NCBI GenBank assembly: GCA_964536835.1
Contig: CAZIAZ010000025.1
Coordinates: forward strand, 1 to 43,949
DNA from: DAONFI01 sp035403485
Lineage (GTDB): Bacteria; Planctomycetota; Phycisphaerae; SM23-33
Direction of reading: 5' to 3'
Length of the DNA: 43,949 nucleotides
Below are positions 17,411-25,310 of this stretch, in pieces (positions within the stretch are counted from its first letter, which is position 1; each line of letters starts with the position of its first letter). The translations under genes and the position numbers were made by a program. Under the pieces are notes generated by a model. That model was not told the origin of the DNA. It saw nothing but the letters and a program-made list of their open reading frames with translations, and ran no database searches.

Positions 17411-19690
17411 TTATTCGATGATGTACGCCTGGCCGCGCAGGCAGATGAGAATCTGCTCGCCAGCCTGCTGCGTGGCCAGAACTGCGTTTTCGTCCTGCGT
17501 ATTTTCCTTTATCATCCTGAAATATTCATCGCTGAAACGTTTGACGTGCTGAATTTTAGCGGCATCTTTTTCGATATCGAGATGTTGCGCGTTTGCCGCT
17601 ATCCACATATTACCGCGTTTATAGAGATTTTGCGAACGAATCTGGCGGACGTTGGCGACGGCTTCTTTTTTGTCGGCTTCAAAATCTGCGATGCTGGAGT
17701 TGCCGTGCATTTTTGACGTTGGCGCGGCTGGGGTAGATAAAGAATCCGGGGTTGATGTGGACTTTGCCGCTTCCGCTGCGGTTACCTGTTGTGCCAGGTT
17801 GAGAGAATTTCTCATACCGGCGGCTTGTTGGGCATCGGCTTTGGTTTTTGCGGCTTTGAGGCTATAAAGTTTTTCCCTGACTCGCAACATGACTGCCGGC
17901 CGGTCTGCAAGATTCGTGCTTTCATCAGCCAGAAAACTGGTGTATGGAGTCATTATTCCATATTTCGTGGCTAATGCGATTATTTCGTCTTCGACCTCCT
18001 TGGTCTTGCCGTGCAACTGTACCTGGTCCATGAGATATCCCACGCGCCGTATCGCCCAGAGACGTTCAATGAATTCATTGGCTCTCGCGGCGTTCAGATT
18101 CATGACTACCGGAAATTCGAATGTCTGTTCACTGCCGCGAAGATTGCCCTTGACGATTATCTGCGATTGGCCGTGACTGAGTTTTTGCGCGTCAGCCAGG
18201 CTGAATCTGCCGGCAATGACTATCTGGTCGCCGGCGAACAGATCGCCAGGTGCTGCGGGATACATTTCGGAAATCGCTACGTCTTTGAGCGTTACTGACA
18301 GATTGGTCATGACGGGATTGCGTATCTTGTTATAAAGCGAGGCGATTATGGCTTCAACCGATTGATTGGGCCTGACGTATGAACTTCTGCCGTGATTTCC
18401 GTCCGTGAGTTTGTCCAAAAGCGGAACGTTAACGTCGTAACCTACGCCGAATGCGAATATGCGGGCGTTGGATTTGTTTGCCTCGACGGCATGTTTGATT
18501 ATAGTCTGTGTGTCGGTACTTGCGCCTACTGTTGGCAGTCCGTCCGTAAGGAACATGACGTAACCTGGACGTAATGCGTCAGGTGAGGGTTGCATCGCTG
18601 CCAGTGCGGCGGCGACGGCGTCGTAGATGTTAGTGCCGCCGCGAGCGGTGACGGCGTCTATTTCTGCGGCAGCTCTGGCGATATTTTCTTTACTGACGTC
18701 GAGCATTTTGTCGAACAGCACCTCGACCGAATCGGAATAAATCACCACATTGAAGCGATCCGCCGGATTGAGGTGATTTAATACGAAATTAAACGCAGCC
18801 TTCGCCTGCCGGATTTTATCGCCACCCATAGAGCCGGAACGATCCAGCACAAGAACCACATCTTTCGGCTGGGGTTTGTCTTCCTGTGTCGGGTTCGGGC
18901 TTAACAGCATAAGAAAATAACCTTTCTGGTTTTCGTCTTTTGGGACATAGGTTATCATGCCCGAACCTATTACGTCAGCCGGCTGTTCGAAGAAGAGCTG
19001 TATGTCTTCGACGGGGACTATGTTTTTGCGGTCGTAAGTGGCTATTACGTTGTTGTCGGCTTTTCGCGATATTGAAAGCTCATGCGTTGGCGAATATATG
19101 CCTGCGACGCTATGGTCGGCTTTGATGTCGATGTCAATCTTGATTTGGCCGATGTTTCGCGACGAATATTTGCCGCTGTTCAGCGGATACCAGACCTCGA
19201 CCATATTGCCGTCTTTCCGGCAGAGAGTTTTGTATGTTATCTGGATTTTAGCCGGTTTGCCACGTTCGAGCGGAAAGGCTCGCGTACGAAACAGATTGTA
19301 GCCGGCGTATTCCAGCAGGGCGGGATCTTTGCGTTTGCGGACGATTTCCTCGTAAATTTTGCGAGCTTCGTCAGCCTTGAGGAGTTTGGCCGAAAATTCT
19401 TTGCCGTTGACCAGCAGCGTCATTGAATCCACGGCGGTATCCGGCGGAACGGGCAGAAAAAATTCCGCTTCGAGCAGGCCGCCGGAGATGTTTTCAAACT
19501 CCTGCTCTGTCGATACGCTCATGAGTTGCCCTCTTACCTGAATATCCGCCGTCAATGAGTTTATGACGTATTGATTGGATATCGCCCGCGTCGGGTCGAC
19601 GGGCACAAGTATCCCCTGGCCGGCTGCCGGCACCAGGGATATTGCCAGAAAAAATAACCCAGCCGTGATTTCAAACGTGCGGTTTTTCAT
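17411..19690 (-). CDS. VIT and VWA domain protein (inter-alpha-trypsin-like)
   Basis: A 759-residue exported protein. The ATG at 19690 has AGGAG 8 nt upstream and begins a signal peptide (about 1-25); the open frame continues upstream to 19783 without support. Order: VIT domain (about 35-160, with VSTEQEFENISG and LEAEFFLPVPP), a linker, then a VWA domain with DRSGSMGGDK starting at Asp283 and LTDGLPTVG, and a long C-terminal region. The layout matches the marine sortase target/inter-alpha-trypsin inhibitor heavy-chain-like family, but no LPXTG or sortase is present. It is the first gene of a two-gene operon with the shorter VWA protein. Its function may be cell-surface adhesion or complex assembly. 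Confidence 0.88.
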   Translation of the reverse strand: MKNRTFEITAGLFFLAISLVPAAGQGILVPVDPTRAISNQYVINSLTADIQVRGQLMSVSTEQEFENISGGLLEAEFFLPVPPDTAVDSMTLLVNGKEFSAKLLKADEARKIYEEIVRKRKDPALLEYAGYNLFRTRAFPLERGKPAKIQITYKTLCRKDGNMVEVWYPLNSGKYSSRNIGQIKIDIDIKADHSVAGIYSPTHELSISRKADNNVIATYDRKNIVPVEDIQLFFEQPADVIGSGMITYVPKDENQKGYFLMLLSPNPTQEDKPQPKDVVLVLDRSGSMGGDKIRQAKAAFNFVLNHLNPADRFNVVIYSDSVEVLFDKMLDVSKENIARAAAEIDAVTARGGTNIYDAVAAALAAMQPSPDALRPGYVMFLTDGLPTVGASTDTQTIIKHAVEANKSNARIFAFGVGYDVNVPLLDKLTDGNHGRSSYVRPNQSVEAIIASLYNKIRNPVMTNLSVTLKDVAISEMYPAAPGDLFAGDQIVIAGRFSLADAQKLSHGQSQIIVKGNLRGSEQTFEFPVVMNLNAARANEFIERLWAIRRVGYLMDQVQLHGKTKEVEDEIIALATKYGIMTPYTSFLADESTNLADRPAVMLRVREKLYSLKAAKTKADAQQAAGMRNSLNLAQQVTAAEAAKSTSTPDSLSTPAAPTSKMHGNSSIADFEADKKEAVANVRQIRSQNLYKRGNMWIAANAQHLDIEKDAAKIQHVKRFSDEYFRMIKENTQDENAVLATQQAGEQILICLRGQAYIIE

Positions 19691-20042
19691 CTTCAATCTC
19701 CTGAAAGTGACCAGAATTCGAAAATTATCTTTTACCTTTTCCGGATTTCTGAATTCACCACTTTTGATGGACATGTAAGACAAAAGTTCCCTTGAAATTT
19801 TTTTTTACCGGTAAAAATTTTTAAACTGCCCGATTTGATGGTTTTTCATGTATCACGCCAAAAGGTAAAAACTTGTTTTAAAATTAAGATACATCACGGT
19901 TTTTGCCAACGGCAATACCGCAAAAGACGTTTATCCTGTATATGATAACTGCGTATAAAAATTTTTTTAAAAACTTTGTCAAATCCTGGAACGCGAATCG
20001 GTCATTTTGAGAAAAAAACGCAAGCTAAAGTTGAGATGCCAT
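19691..20042. other. intergenic region upstream of the VIT-VWA gene, no gene seen
   Basis: AT-rich upstream region of the minus-strand VIT-VWA operon. It presumably holds its promoter, but I could not pick one box pair with confidence. No RNA gene or repeat was recognised. Confidence 0.4.
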
Positions 20043-20074
20043 AAAAAAAGTCCAGCGGATTGGGCTGGACTTTT
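20043..20074 (-). terminator. rho-independent terminator after rplT
   Basis: Perfect 11-bp arms (AAAAGTCCAGC/GCTGGACTTTT) with a 7-nt loop, followed on the minus strand by a run of T. It lies 40 nt after the rplT stop and closes the thrS-infC-rpmI-rplT cluster. Confidence 0.88.
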
Positions 20075-20114
20075 CAGAAGAATTTTTGACAAAATTCTGA
20101 TTGTTACGTGTAAA

Positions 20115-20486
20115 TTACTCAGGTTTTTTTATAGCCTCTTTGCCGAGAGCCGCAACGCAGATTGCGTCGAAGGCAGCCGGCTCGGCGATGGCGATTTCGC
20201 TGAGCATTTTGCGGTTAAGCATGATAAGTTTTTCAGCCATTGCTGCAATCAGTTGGCTGTAGCGGATTCCTCGCTGGCGGCAGGCTGCCGAAATGCGTGT
20301 AATCCACAGGCTGCGGAAGTCACGTTTCCGGATGCGGCGAGCCTTGGTGGCCATGCATCCCGAACGGAAGACCTTGCCGGCCGCTACGCGATAGCGGCGC
20401 GAATTGGCGCCATGATAACCGCTGGCGGCTTTGAGGATTCTTTTGTGCTTCTGCGTACGTGCTGAACCTTTACGTACTCGTGGCAT
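20115..20486 (-). CDS. rplT: 50S ribosomal protein L20
   Basis: Large-subunit protein that binds 23S rRNA early in assembly. The 123 residues start MPRVRKGSARTQKHKRILK and contain the conserved RRIRKRDFRSLWITRISAACR core and LNRKMLSEIAI near the end, at normal family length. It follows rpmI after an unusually long gap of 187 nt, in which I see no gene. L20 represses its own operon in several bacteria by binding the mRNA; no such site can be read confidently here. A strong terminator follows. Confidence 0.97.
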   Translation of the reverse strand: MPRVRKGSARTQKHKRILKAASGYHGANSRRYRVAAGKVFRSGCMATKARRIRKRDFRSLWITRISAACRQRGIRYSQLIAAMAEKLIMLNRKMLSEIAIAEPAAFDAICVAALGKEAIKKPE

Positions 20487-20673
20487 GATAATATCCTTTC
20501 GTTACTGTCGGGCGGACCCTCGTTTTTGAGGTGTTTCTGCCTGCCGCTGCCTTCGGCACGCCGTCCCATCGGACTCCCGCCAAACCTTGATTTACTTTTT
20601 CCATCACCATCCAGTACGCCTGAATCCGCGGCAGCAGGGCGTAACTGAAACCGTCTCACAAGGCTGCTTCACC

Positions 20674-20868
20674 TCAGATGTGAAGCATTTTCTTTGCCAT
20701 TCGTGCGAAAGTCGGGGAAAGGTCCTTCGCTTTGCGGAAATTGCGAAGAATCTTGTTGGACTTGCGGCTTTTAAGATGGCCTGAACCCGGGCTGTAATGT
20801 TTCATCTTACCCGTGCCGGTCACCTTGATACGCTTGGCAACAGCCTTGTTAGTTTTCTGCTTGGGCAT
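20674..20868 (-). CDS. rpmI: 50S ribosomal protein L35
   Basis: Small basic large-subunit protein, 64 residues, starting MPKQKTNKAVAKRIKVTGTG and containing the family signature HLKSRKSNKILRNFRK. It sits in the universal infC-rpmI-rplT order. The 184-nt gap from infC and the 187-nt gap to rplT are longer than usual, leaving room for leader structures. Confidence 0.97.
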   Translation of the reverse strand: MPKQKTNKAVAKRIKVTGTGKMKHYSPGSGHLKSRKSNKILRNFRKAKDLSPTFARMAKKMLHI

Positions 20869-21052
20869 TTTATGCTCCTGTCACGCAGACAAAACAACAT
20901 TAACTCCGTACCGCATACGTGGGTACGAACACCATATCTTTTTCCACATTTAGCGGAAAGACTCAAAATTCTAACGATTTGACGCCGGTTGTAAAGGTTT
21001 TTATGTCGCTGAATCGAAAATATTTATCTTCGATTCTCTGCAGGGCAGAACT

Positions 21053-21688
21053 TCAATCTTCATCATCGCCGTTATCTTCGTCATCGTCGTCCAGAATATC
21101 TTCGTCAAAATCGATATCCGGAAGAATCGACGATGATTCATCTTCGTCGTTTTCGGAATGTTTGCGTTGGTCCTGCTTGCCTAGCGTCGCCAGCATCATG
21201 GTGATTCTTTTGCCTTCAAACTTAGCCGGCTGATCAACTTTTGCCACGTCGCCGAGGGCTTTTCTTATCTGTTCGAATATCGCCATGCCCTCATCGGTGT
21301 GCGCCAGCTCTCTGCCGCGAAAACGCAGGGAAAACTGAACCCTGTCGCCGCGGTCAAGGAACTTGCGAGCCTGGCTGAGTTTTATTTCCAGGTCGTGAGC
21401 TCCAATCTTGGGCGTGCGGATGCGAACTTCCTTAAGTTCGGTTTCATGCCGGTGGGCTTTGGCTTTCTGCTGCTTTTTATTCAGCGCGTATTTATATTTG
21501 CCAAAATCCATAATCCGGCAGACCGGCGGCTTAGCCATCGGAGCGACTTCAACAAGGTCATAACCGACTTCCATCGCCATGCGGATGGCATCGCGGGTTT
21601 CGACGATTCCTATCTGTTTGTCGTTCTGGTCTATCAGCCTTATGGGCGATATCCTTATCCGATGGTTCGTTCTAAGATCCTTAGAGAT
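21053..21688 (-). CDS. infC: translation initiation factor IF-3, probable AUC start codon
   Basis: Binds the 30S subunit and checks start-codon choice. The product has the IF-3 N domain (NHRIRISPIRLIDQNDKQIG), the lysine-rich linker helix (YKYALNKKQQKAKAH) and the C domain (KEVRIRTPKIGAHDLEIK, FRGRELAHTDEG), then an unusual acidic tail of about 35 residues. There is no ATG or GTG near the expected N-terminus; the only in-frame alternative is a TTG at 21715 without a ribosome site. An ATC at 21686-21688 lies exactly 7 nt after a perfect AAGGAG (21696-21701) and gives the expected start SKDLRTNHRIR. Rare AUU/AUC/AUA starts are known for infC and let IF-3 repress its own translation. About 211 residues. 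Confidence 0.92.
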   Translation of the reverse strand: MSKDLRTNHRIRISPIRLIDQNDKQIGIVETRDAIRMAMEVGYDLVEVAPMAKPPVCRIMDFGKYKYALNKKQQKAKAHRHETELKEVRIRTPKIGAHDLEIKLSQARKFLDRGDRVQFSLRFRGRELAHTDEGMAIFEQIRKALGDVAKVDQPAKFEGKRITMMLATLGKQDQRKHSENDEDESSSILPDIDFDEDILDDDDEDNGDDED

Positions 21689-21701
21689 AGCAGTACTCCT
21701 T
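21686..21701 (-). promoter_or_regulatory. infC ribosome binding site with ATC start
   Basis: AAGGAG (21701-21696), a 7-nt spacer and ATC (21688-21686) on the minus strand. The spacing is ideal, and neither ATG, GTG nor TTG lies at this position. It decides the infC start and predicts IF-3 autoregulation. Confidence 0.75.
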
Positions 21702-21815
21702 AAAAATTTTTTCAAACACCTGTTTACACGTCCGACAGACTGGATAATTTAAAAAATCCGTTCTGAATTTCCAAACGCAAATTTGCAATTTTTTTCACTT
21801 TTCAGTTAAAAATTT

Positions 21816-23810
21816 CTAAATTTGTACCAGTTCCTTGCCTTTTGTATCCCGTTCGCAGACTAGGGCGTTTTTGAAATTTTCTACAGCCATTTCGCCGATG
21901 TCGCCTTTGATTCGTTCGCGGACAGATACGGTTTGTGAGTCGGCTTCTTTAGCACCGATGACAGCCATGTATGGTATTTTGTTCATTGTTGCCCTGCGGA
22001 TTTTTGCGCCTATCTTATCGGCAGATTCGTCGAGTTCGACCCGCAAGCCGGCTGATTTCAACCTGGCTGTAACAGCGGCGGCGTAATCGGCGACCTTGTC
22101 GCTCACGGGCAGTACAGCCACCTGCACCGGACTCAGCCACAGCGGAAACGCTCCGCCGAAATGCTCAATCAGAATGCCGATGAATCTCTCAAGCGACCCG
22201 AACGGCGCACGATGAATCATGACCGGCCGATGTGCCGAATTATCCCTGCCGATGTATTCAAGTTCGAATCGTTCGGGCAGATTATAGTCAACCTGGACAG
22301 TGCCGAGCTGCCATTCACGGCCGATGCAGTCCTTGACGATAAAATCGATTTTCGGCCCGTAAAAGGCGGCTTCACCGAGGGCTTCACTGTAATCCATGCC
22401 AGATGCCTTGACTACGCTGCGAATGTTCGCCTCGGCGAGATTCCAGTTTTCATCGCTGCCGACGTACTTGTCGCTATTTGGGTCGCGAAGTGAAATTCGT
22501 ACGCGGTAATCGTTCAGGCCCAGTGTACTGAGTACCAGCTTTACCAGGTCGATGCAGGCGGATATTTCGCTTTCGAGCTGTTCCGGCGCACAGAATATGT
22601 GGGCGTCGTCCTGGCAGAACGCGCGTACTCTCGTCAAGCCGTTAAGCTCGCCCGACTGCTCCCAGCGGTATACCTGGCCGAATTCCGCCAGCCGTATCGG
22701 CAGTTCGCGATAGCTGTGCTGGGTCGACTTATACATCATGATGTGATGCGGGCAGTTCATGGGTTTTAGAAGGAAACCGTCTTCCTTGCCGTCTTCTTCA
22801 AACATTATCGGCGGGAATTGCGATTCCTTGTAATAAGGATAATGGCCGCTTGTTCGATACAGGTCCAGCTTGCCGATGTGCGGCGAATATACGATGGAAT
22901 ACCCGCCCTTTATGAGTTCGCCTCGCAGCCAGTTTTCCAGTTCCATGCGTATTGTTGCGCCGCGCGGCAGCCACATGGCCATGCCCGGCCCGACTTTTTC
23001 GTCCAGCAGAAAAAGGCTGAGCTGCTTGCCCAGCACGCGGTGGTCGCGTTTTTTTGCCTGCTCGATTCGGTCCAGATGCTCCGCCAGTTCCTTTTTGTCA
23101 AAAAAAGCATTGCCGTAAATGCGCGTAAGCATGGGGTTTTTCTCATCGCCGCGCCAATATGCACCGGCGACAGCCATGAGTTTGAACGCGTTGCCTAGTT
23201 TACCGGTATCGCTCAGATGCGGGCCGCGGCACATGTCCACGAATGCGTCGGGGCCTTCGCCCTGGTGATAAAGGCTGACTACTGCGCCTTCGCCGGCGGC
23301 AAGCATGTCGTCTATCATTTCACATTTATACTTCTGACCGCGTTTGCCCAGCAGAGACTTTGCGGCGGCAGCGGAAAGCTCTTCACGGCGAAACGGAAGT
23401 TTTTCGGAAACGATTTTTTTCATCTCGGCTTCTATTTTGGACAAATCTTCCACGCTGATGTTGCACGGCAGGGCGAAGTCGTAATAAAAACCGTATTGGA
23501 AATCGTCTAAAAGGGCCGGCCCGATAGTGTATTGCACCGTTGGCCCATACAGACGCACCACCGCCATCGCCAGCACGTGAGCCGCCGTGTGTCGCAGTAT
23601 TTCGAGCGATTCCTTGTCGCGATTGGTGAGCAACTGAAGCTCATGTTCGCCGTCAGCCATGTTGAACGTCAAATCAACCAGTTTGCCGTCGACCCTTGCC
23701 GCTATCGCCGCACGGGCCAAACCTTGCGAAATGTCACCGGCAACCGCCAGCGGACTTATCGACTGCTGGTATTCTTTTACGCTTCCGTCAGGTAATTTTA
23801 CCTTAACCAC
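21816..23810 (-). CDS. thrS: threonyl-tRNA synthetase
   Basis: Class II synthetase charging tRNA-Thr, about 664 residues. Order: TGS domain (1-60); editing SAD domain with HTAAHVLA near 75-82 and CRGPHL near 190; catalytic core with PMNCPHH (zinc-binding Cys), FGQVYRWEQSGELNGLTRVR (motif 2) and HRAPFGSLERFIGIL (motif 3); anticodon-binding domain at the end. The long frame starts with a TTG at 23825; I prefer the GTG at 23810, which gives MVKVKLPDG and has GAGGA 8 nt upstream. It heads the thrS-infC-rpmI-rplT cluster. A long structured leader with a Thr-rich mini-frame lies upstream (see next entries). Length is normal. Confidence 0.96.
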   Translation of the reverse strand: MVKVKLPDGSVKEYQQSISPLAVAGDISQGLARAAIAARVDGKLVDLTFNMADGEHELQLLTNRDKESLEILRHTAAHVLAMAVVRLYGPTVQYTIGPALLDDFQYGFYYDFALPCNISVEDLSKIEAEMKKIVSEKLPFRREELSAAAAKSLLGKRGQKYKCEMIDDMLAAGEGAVVSLYHQGEGPDAFVDMCRGPHLSDTGKLGNAFKLMAVAGAYWRGDEKNPMLTRIYGNAFFDKKELAEHLDRIEQAKKRDHRVLGKQLSLFLLDEKVGPGMAMWLPRGATIRMELENWLRGELIKGGYSIVYSPHIGKLDLYRTSGHYPYYKESQFPPIMFEEDGKEDGFLLKPMNCPHHIMMYKSTQHSYRELPIRLAEFGQVYRWEQSGELNGLTRVRAFCQDDAHIFCAPEQLESEISACIDLVKLVLSTLGLNDYRVRISLRDPNSDKYVGSDENWNLAEANIRSVVKASGMDYSEALGEAAFYGPKIDFIVKDCIGREWQLGTVQVDYNLPERFELEYIGRDNSAHRPVMIHRAPFGSLERFIGILIEHFGGAFPLWLSPVQVAVLPVSDKVADYAAAVTARLKSAGLRVELDESADKIGAKIRRATMNKIPYMAVIGAKEADSQTVSVRERIKGDIGEMAVENFKNALVCERDTKGKELVQI

Positions 23811-23950
23811 TTTAAATGTCCTCAAAAACCAAAATGCGAATTTTTATAACCCAAAACAGACTCGAGTTAAAAATTCAAAAGAAATTTTTTTAAAAAAACA
23901 ACAACCTGATTCCGTGATTCACTTTTTAACTGCTTAACTGTGTACAAAAG

Positions 23951-24070
23951 AAAACCGGATGCACTCGTGAATTTGCACACACTTAAAACCTCCTGCCGCA
24001 TTGTTTATGCCGCAGGCCGTCAAAACGTAGTCGTTATCTGTGTGTTCATATTCATGACCGCATCCGGTTT
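23951..24070 (-). promoter_or_regulatory. structured thrS leader, candidate attenuator
   Basis: A perfect 11-bp outer stem (24060-24070 with 23952-23962) encloses a CACACA/TGTGTG pairing (24041-24046 region with about 23977-23982) and a strong 10-bp inner hairpin (23992-24001 with 24007-24016, one mismatch, 5-nt loop). On the minus strand the outer stem is followed by TCTTTTG, a terminator-like tract, 140 nt before the thrS start. It lies wholly within the predicted mRNA leader. No T-box consensus is present. Confidence 0.55.
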
Positions 24071-24073
24071 CAT
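24020..24073 (-). CDS. candidate Thr-rich leader peptide of thrS
   Basis: A 17-codon frame, MKPDAVMNMNTQITTTF, with Thr at codons 11, 14, 15 and 16. Codons 2-5 form the 5' arm of the outer stem of the leader fold, and codons 10-11 form part of the inner pairing. It has no Shine-Dalgarno, but the predicted transcript starts only about 6 nt before the ATG, so it could be read as a near-leaderless message. Ribosome pausing at Thr codons could then alter the fold ahead of thrS. Its small size means chance cannot be excluded. Confidence 0.4.
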   Translation of the reverse strand: MKPDAVMNMNTQITTTF

Positions 24074-24085
24074 TTAGTATAGTTA

Positions 24086-24114
24086 AGAATATCCGTGTTT
24101 TATCGGCATTTCAA
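24086..24114 (-). promoter_or_regulatory. sigma70-type promoter of thrS
   Basis: On the minus strand TTGAAA (24114-24109) stands 17 nt before TATTCT (24091-24086), predicting a start near 24079. A second -10-like TATACT at 24081-24076 has no good -35; if used, it would start the RNA inside the leader frame. Confidence 0.55.
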
Positions 24115-24290
24115 CACAAATCTATATGAATCCGGCTGATTATTTAGAGTGTTTTCGCTGTGGCAACCTTAAAATTGAGTCGTGAATCCGGAAAACTGTT
24201 TTCCACGCGGTGAGGAATCCTTATAATGAGCCGTTATTGTGGCTTATGCCGGTGTTGAAGTCTGGTTGTTTAAAAGGAAAGGTTTTGAGA

Positions 24291-25196
24291 ATGAGTCTTC
24301 TTGTTACGGGCAGTATTGGTATTGACACCGTCGAATCGCCGTCCGGCATTGCCGAAGATGTTTTGGGCGGTTCGAGCATATATTTTTCATACGCCGCCAG
24401 TTTTTTTACGCCGGTGCGGCTGGTTGGCGTAGTCGGCGAAGACTGCCCCCAAAATTTTCTCCAGCCACTTGAAGATAACCCGCGCATCGACATGGGCGGC
24501 CTTGAAGTGCGAAAGGGCAGCAAAACCTTCCGCTGGCATGGCCGTTATCACGATGACGTGAATCAACGCGATACCGTCAGCGTTGAACTGAACGTGCTTA
24601 TCGAAGCCGCTCCAGCCATTCCGGAAAATTTCCGCGATAGTGAATATGTTTTCCTGGCTAACACCCATCCGGCACTTCAGATGGAGCTTTTGAGCCAATG
24701 TCCAGCCGCCAAACTTGTTGTTGCCGATACGATGGATTTGTACATCAATACCGAAAAAACTGCCCTTACTGAATTGTTGAAAAAAATAGACGGCGTAATA
24801 GTGAACGATTCTGAGGCGTTGCTCTACACCGGCAGGAAAAACATAATAGAGGCTGGTCTGGAAATATCGCGTCTGTGCAAGCGTTTCTGCGTCATAAAGA
24901 AGGGCGAGCACGGGTGCATATTGTTCATCGGCGGCTGTGCGTATCCGATGCCTGGCTATCCGGCATCGAAGGTTGTAGACCCAACCGGCGCAGGCGACAG
25001 TTTTGCCGGCGGCATGATGGGTTATATTTCGCAGCAGGACAAAGTCGATGATGCGACCCTTCGACGGGCGATGGCCTACGGTACTGTCGTGGCTAGCCTG
25101 GAACTAGAGGATTTCTCACTGAACAGACTTCGTAAAATAACCCGCAACGAAATTGACGACCGTTTCAGCGGTTTTGCGAAAATAACGCAGTTTTGA
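24291..25196 (+). CDS. PfkB-family carbohydrate/nucleoside kinase
   Basis: A 301-residue ribokinase-like ATP-dependent kinase. The N-terminal substrate region has GGSSIYFSYAASFF, and the C-terminal signature DPTGAGDSFAGGMMGY carries the catalytic Asp236 and the anion-hole glycines. The ATG at 24291 follows AAGGAAAGG; the frame upstream to 24210 has no support. It lies between thrS (divergent) and recA (same strand, 114 nt later). The phosphate acceptor, sugar or nucleoside, cannot be told from sequence. Confidence 0.88.
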   Translation: MSLLVTGSIGIDTVESPSGIAEDVLGGSSIYFSYAASFFTPVRLVGVVGEDCPQNFLQPLEDNPRIDMGGLEVRKGSKTFRWHGRYHDDVNQRDTVSVELNVLIEAAPAIPENFRDSEYVFLANTHPALQMELLSQCPAAKLVVADTMDLYINTEKTALTELLKKIDGVIVNDSEALLYTGRKNIIEAGLEISRLCKRFCVIKKGEHGCILFIGGCAYPMPGYPASKVVDPTGAGDSFAGGMMGYISQQDKVDDATLRRAMAYGTVVASLELEDFSLNRLRKITRNEIDDRFSGFAKITQF

Positions 25197-25230
25197 GGCA
25201 TTGAAACTGCGGATAAAAAAATTTGGGAAT

Positions 25231-25286
25231 TGTTCGGAAAATATTCTTGCAAATTACTAACATTCAGCTTACACTTCATCCGAACA
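25231..25286. promoter_or_regulatory. paired 8-bp inverted sites in the recA upstream region
   Basis: TGTTCGGA (25231-25238) and its exact complement TCCGAACA (25279-25286) bracket the likely recA promoter (TTGCAA-like box near 25248). They could be operator half-sites or chance. No E. coli- or Bacillus-type LexA box is seen. Confidence 0.25.
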
Positions 25287-25310
25287 TAACATAAACAAAG
25301 GAATATAAAA

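Noticed and set aside
20384..20659. 91-codon frame between rpmI and rplT
   Set aside because: Overlaps rplT in another frame and has no recognisable start signal.
23811..24080. T-box riboswitch upstream of thrS
   Set aside because: No T-box consensus (AGGGTGGAACCGCG-like) and no stem I layout could be found.
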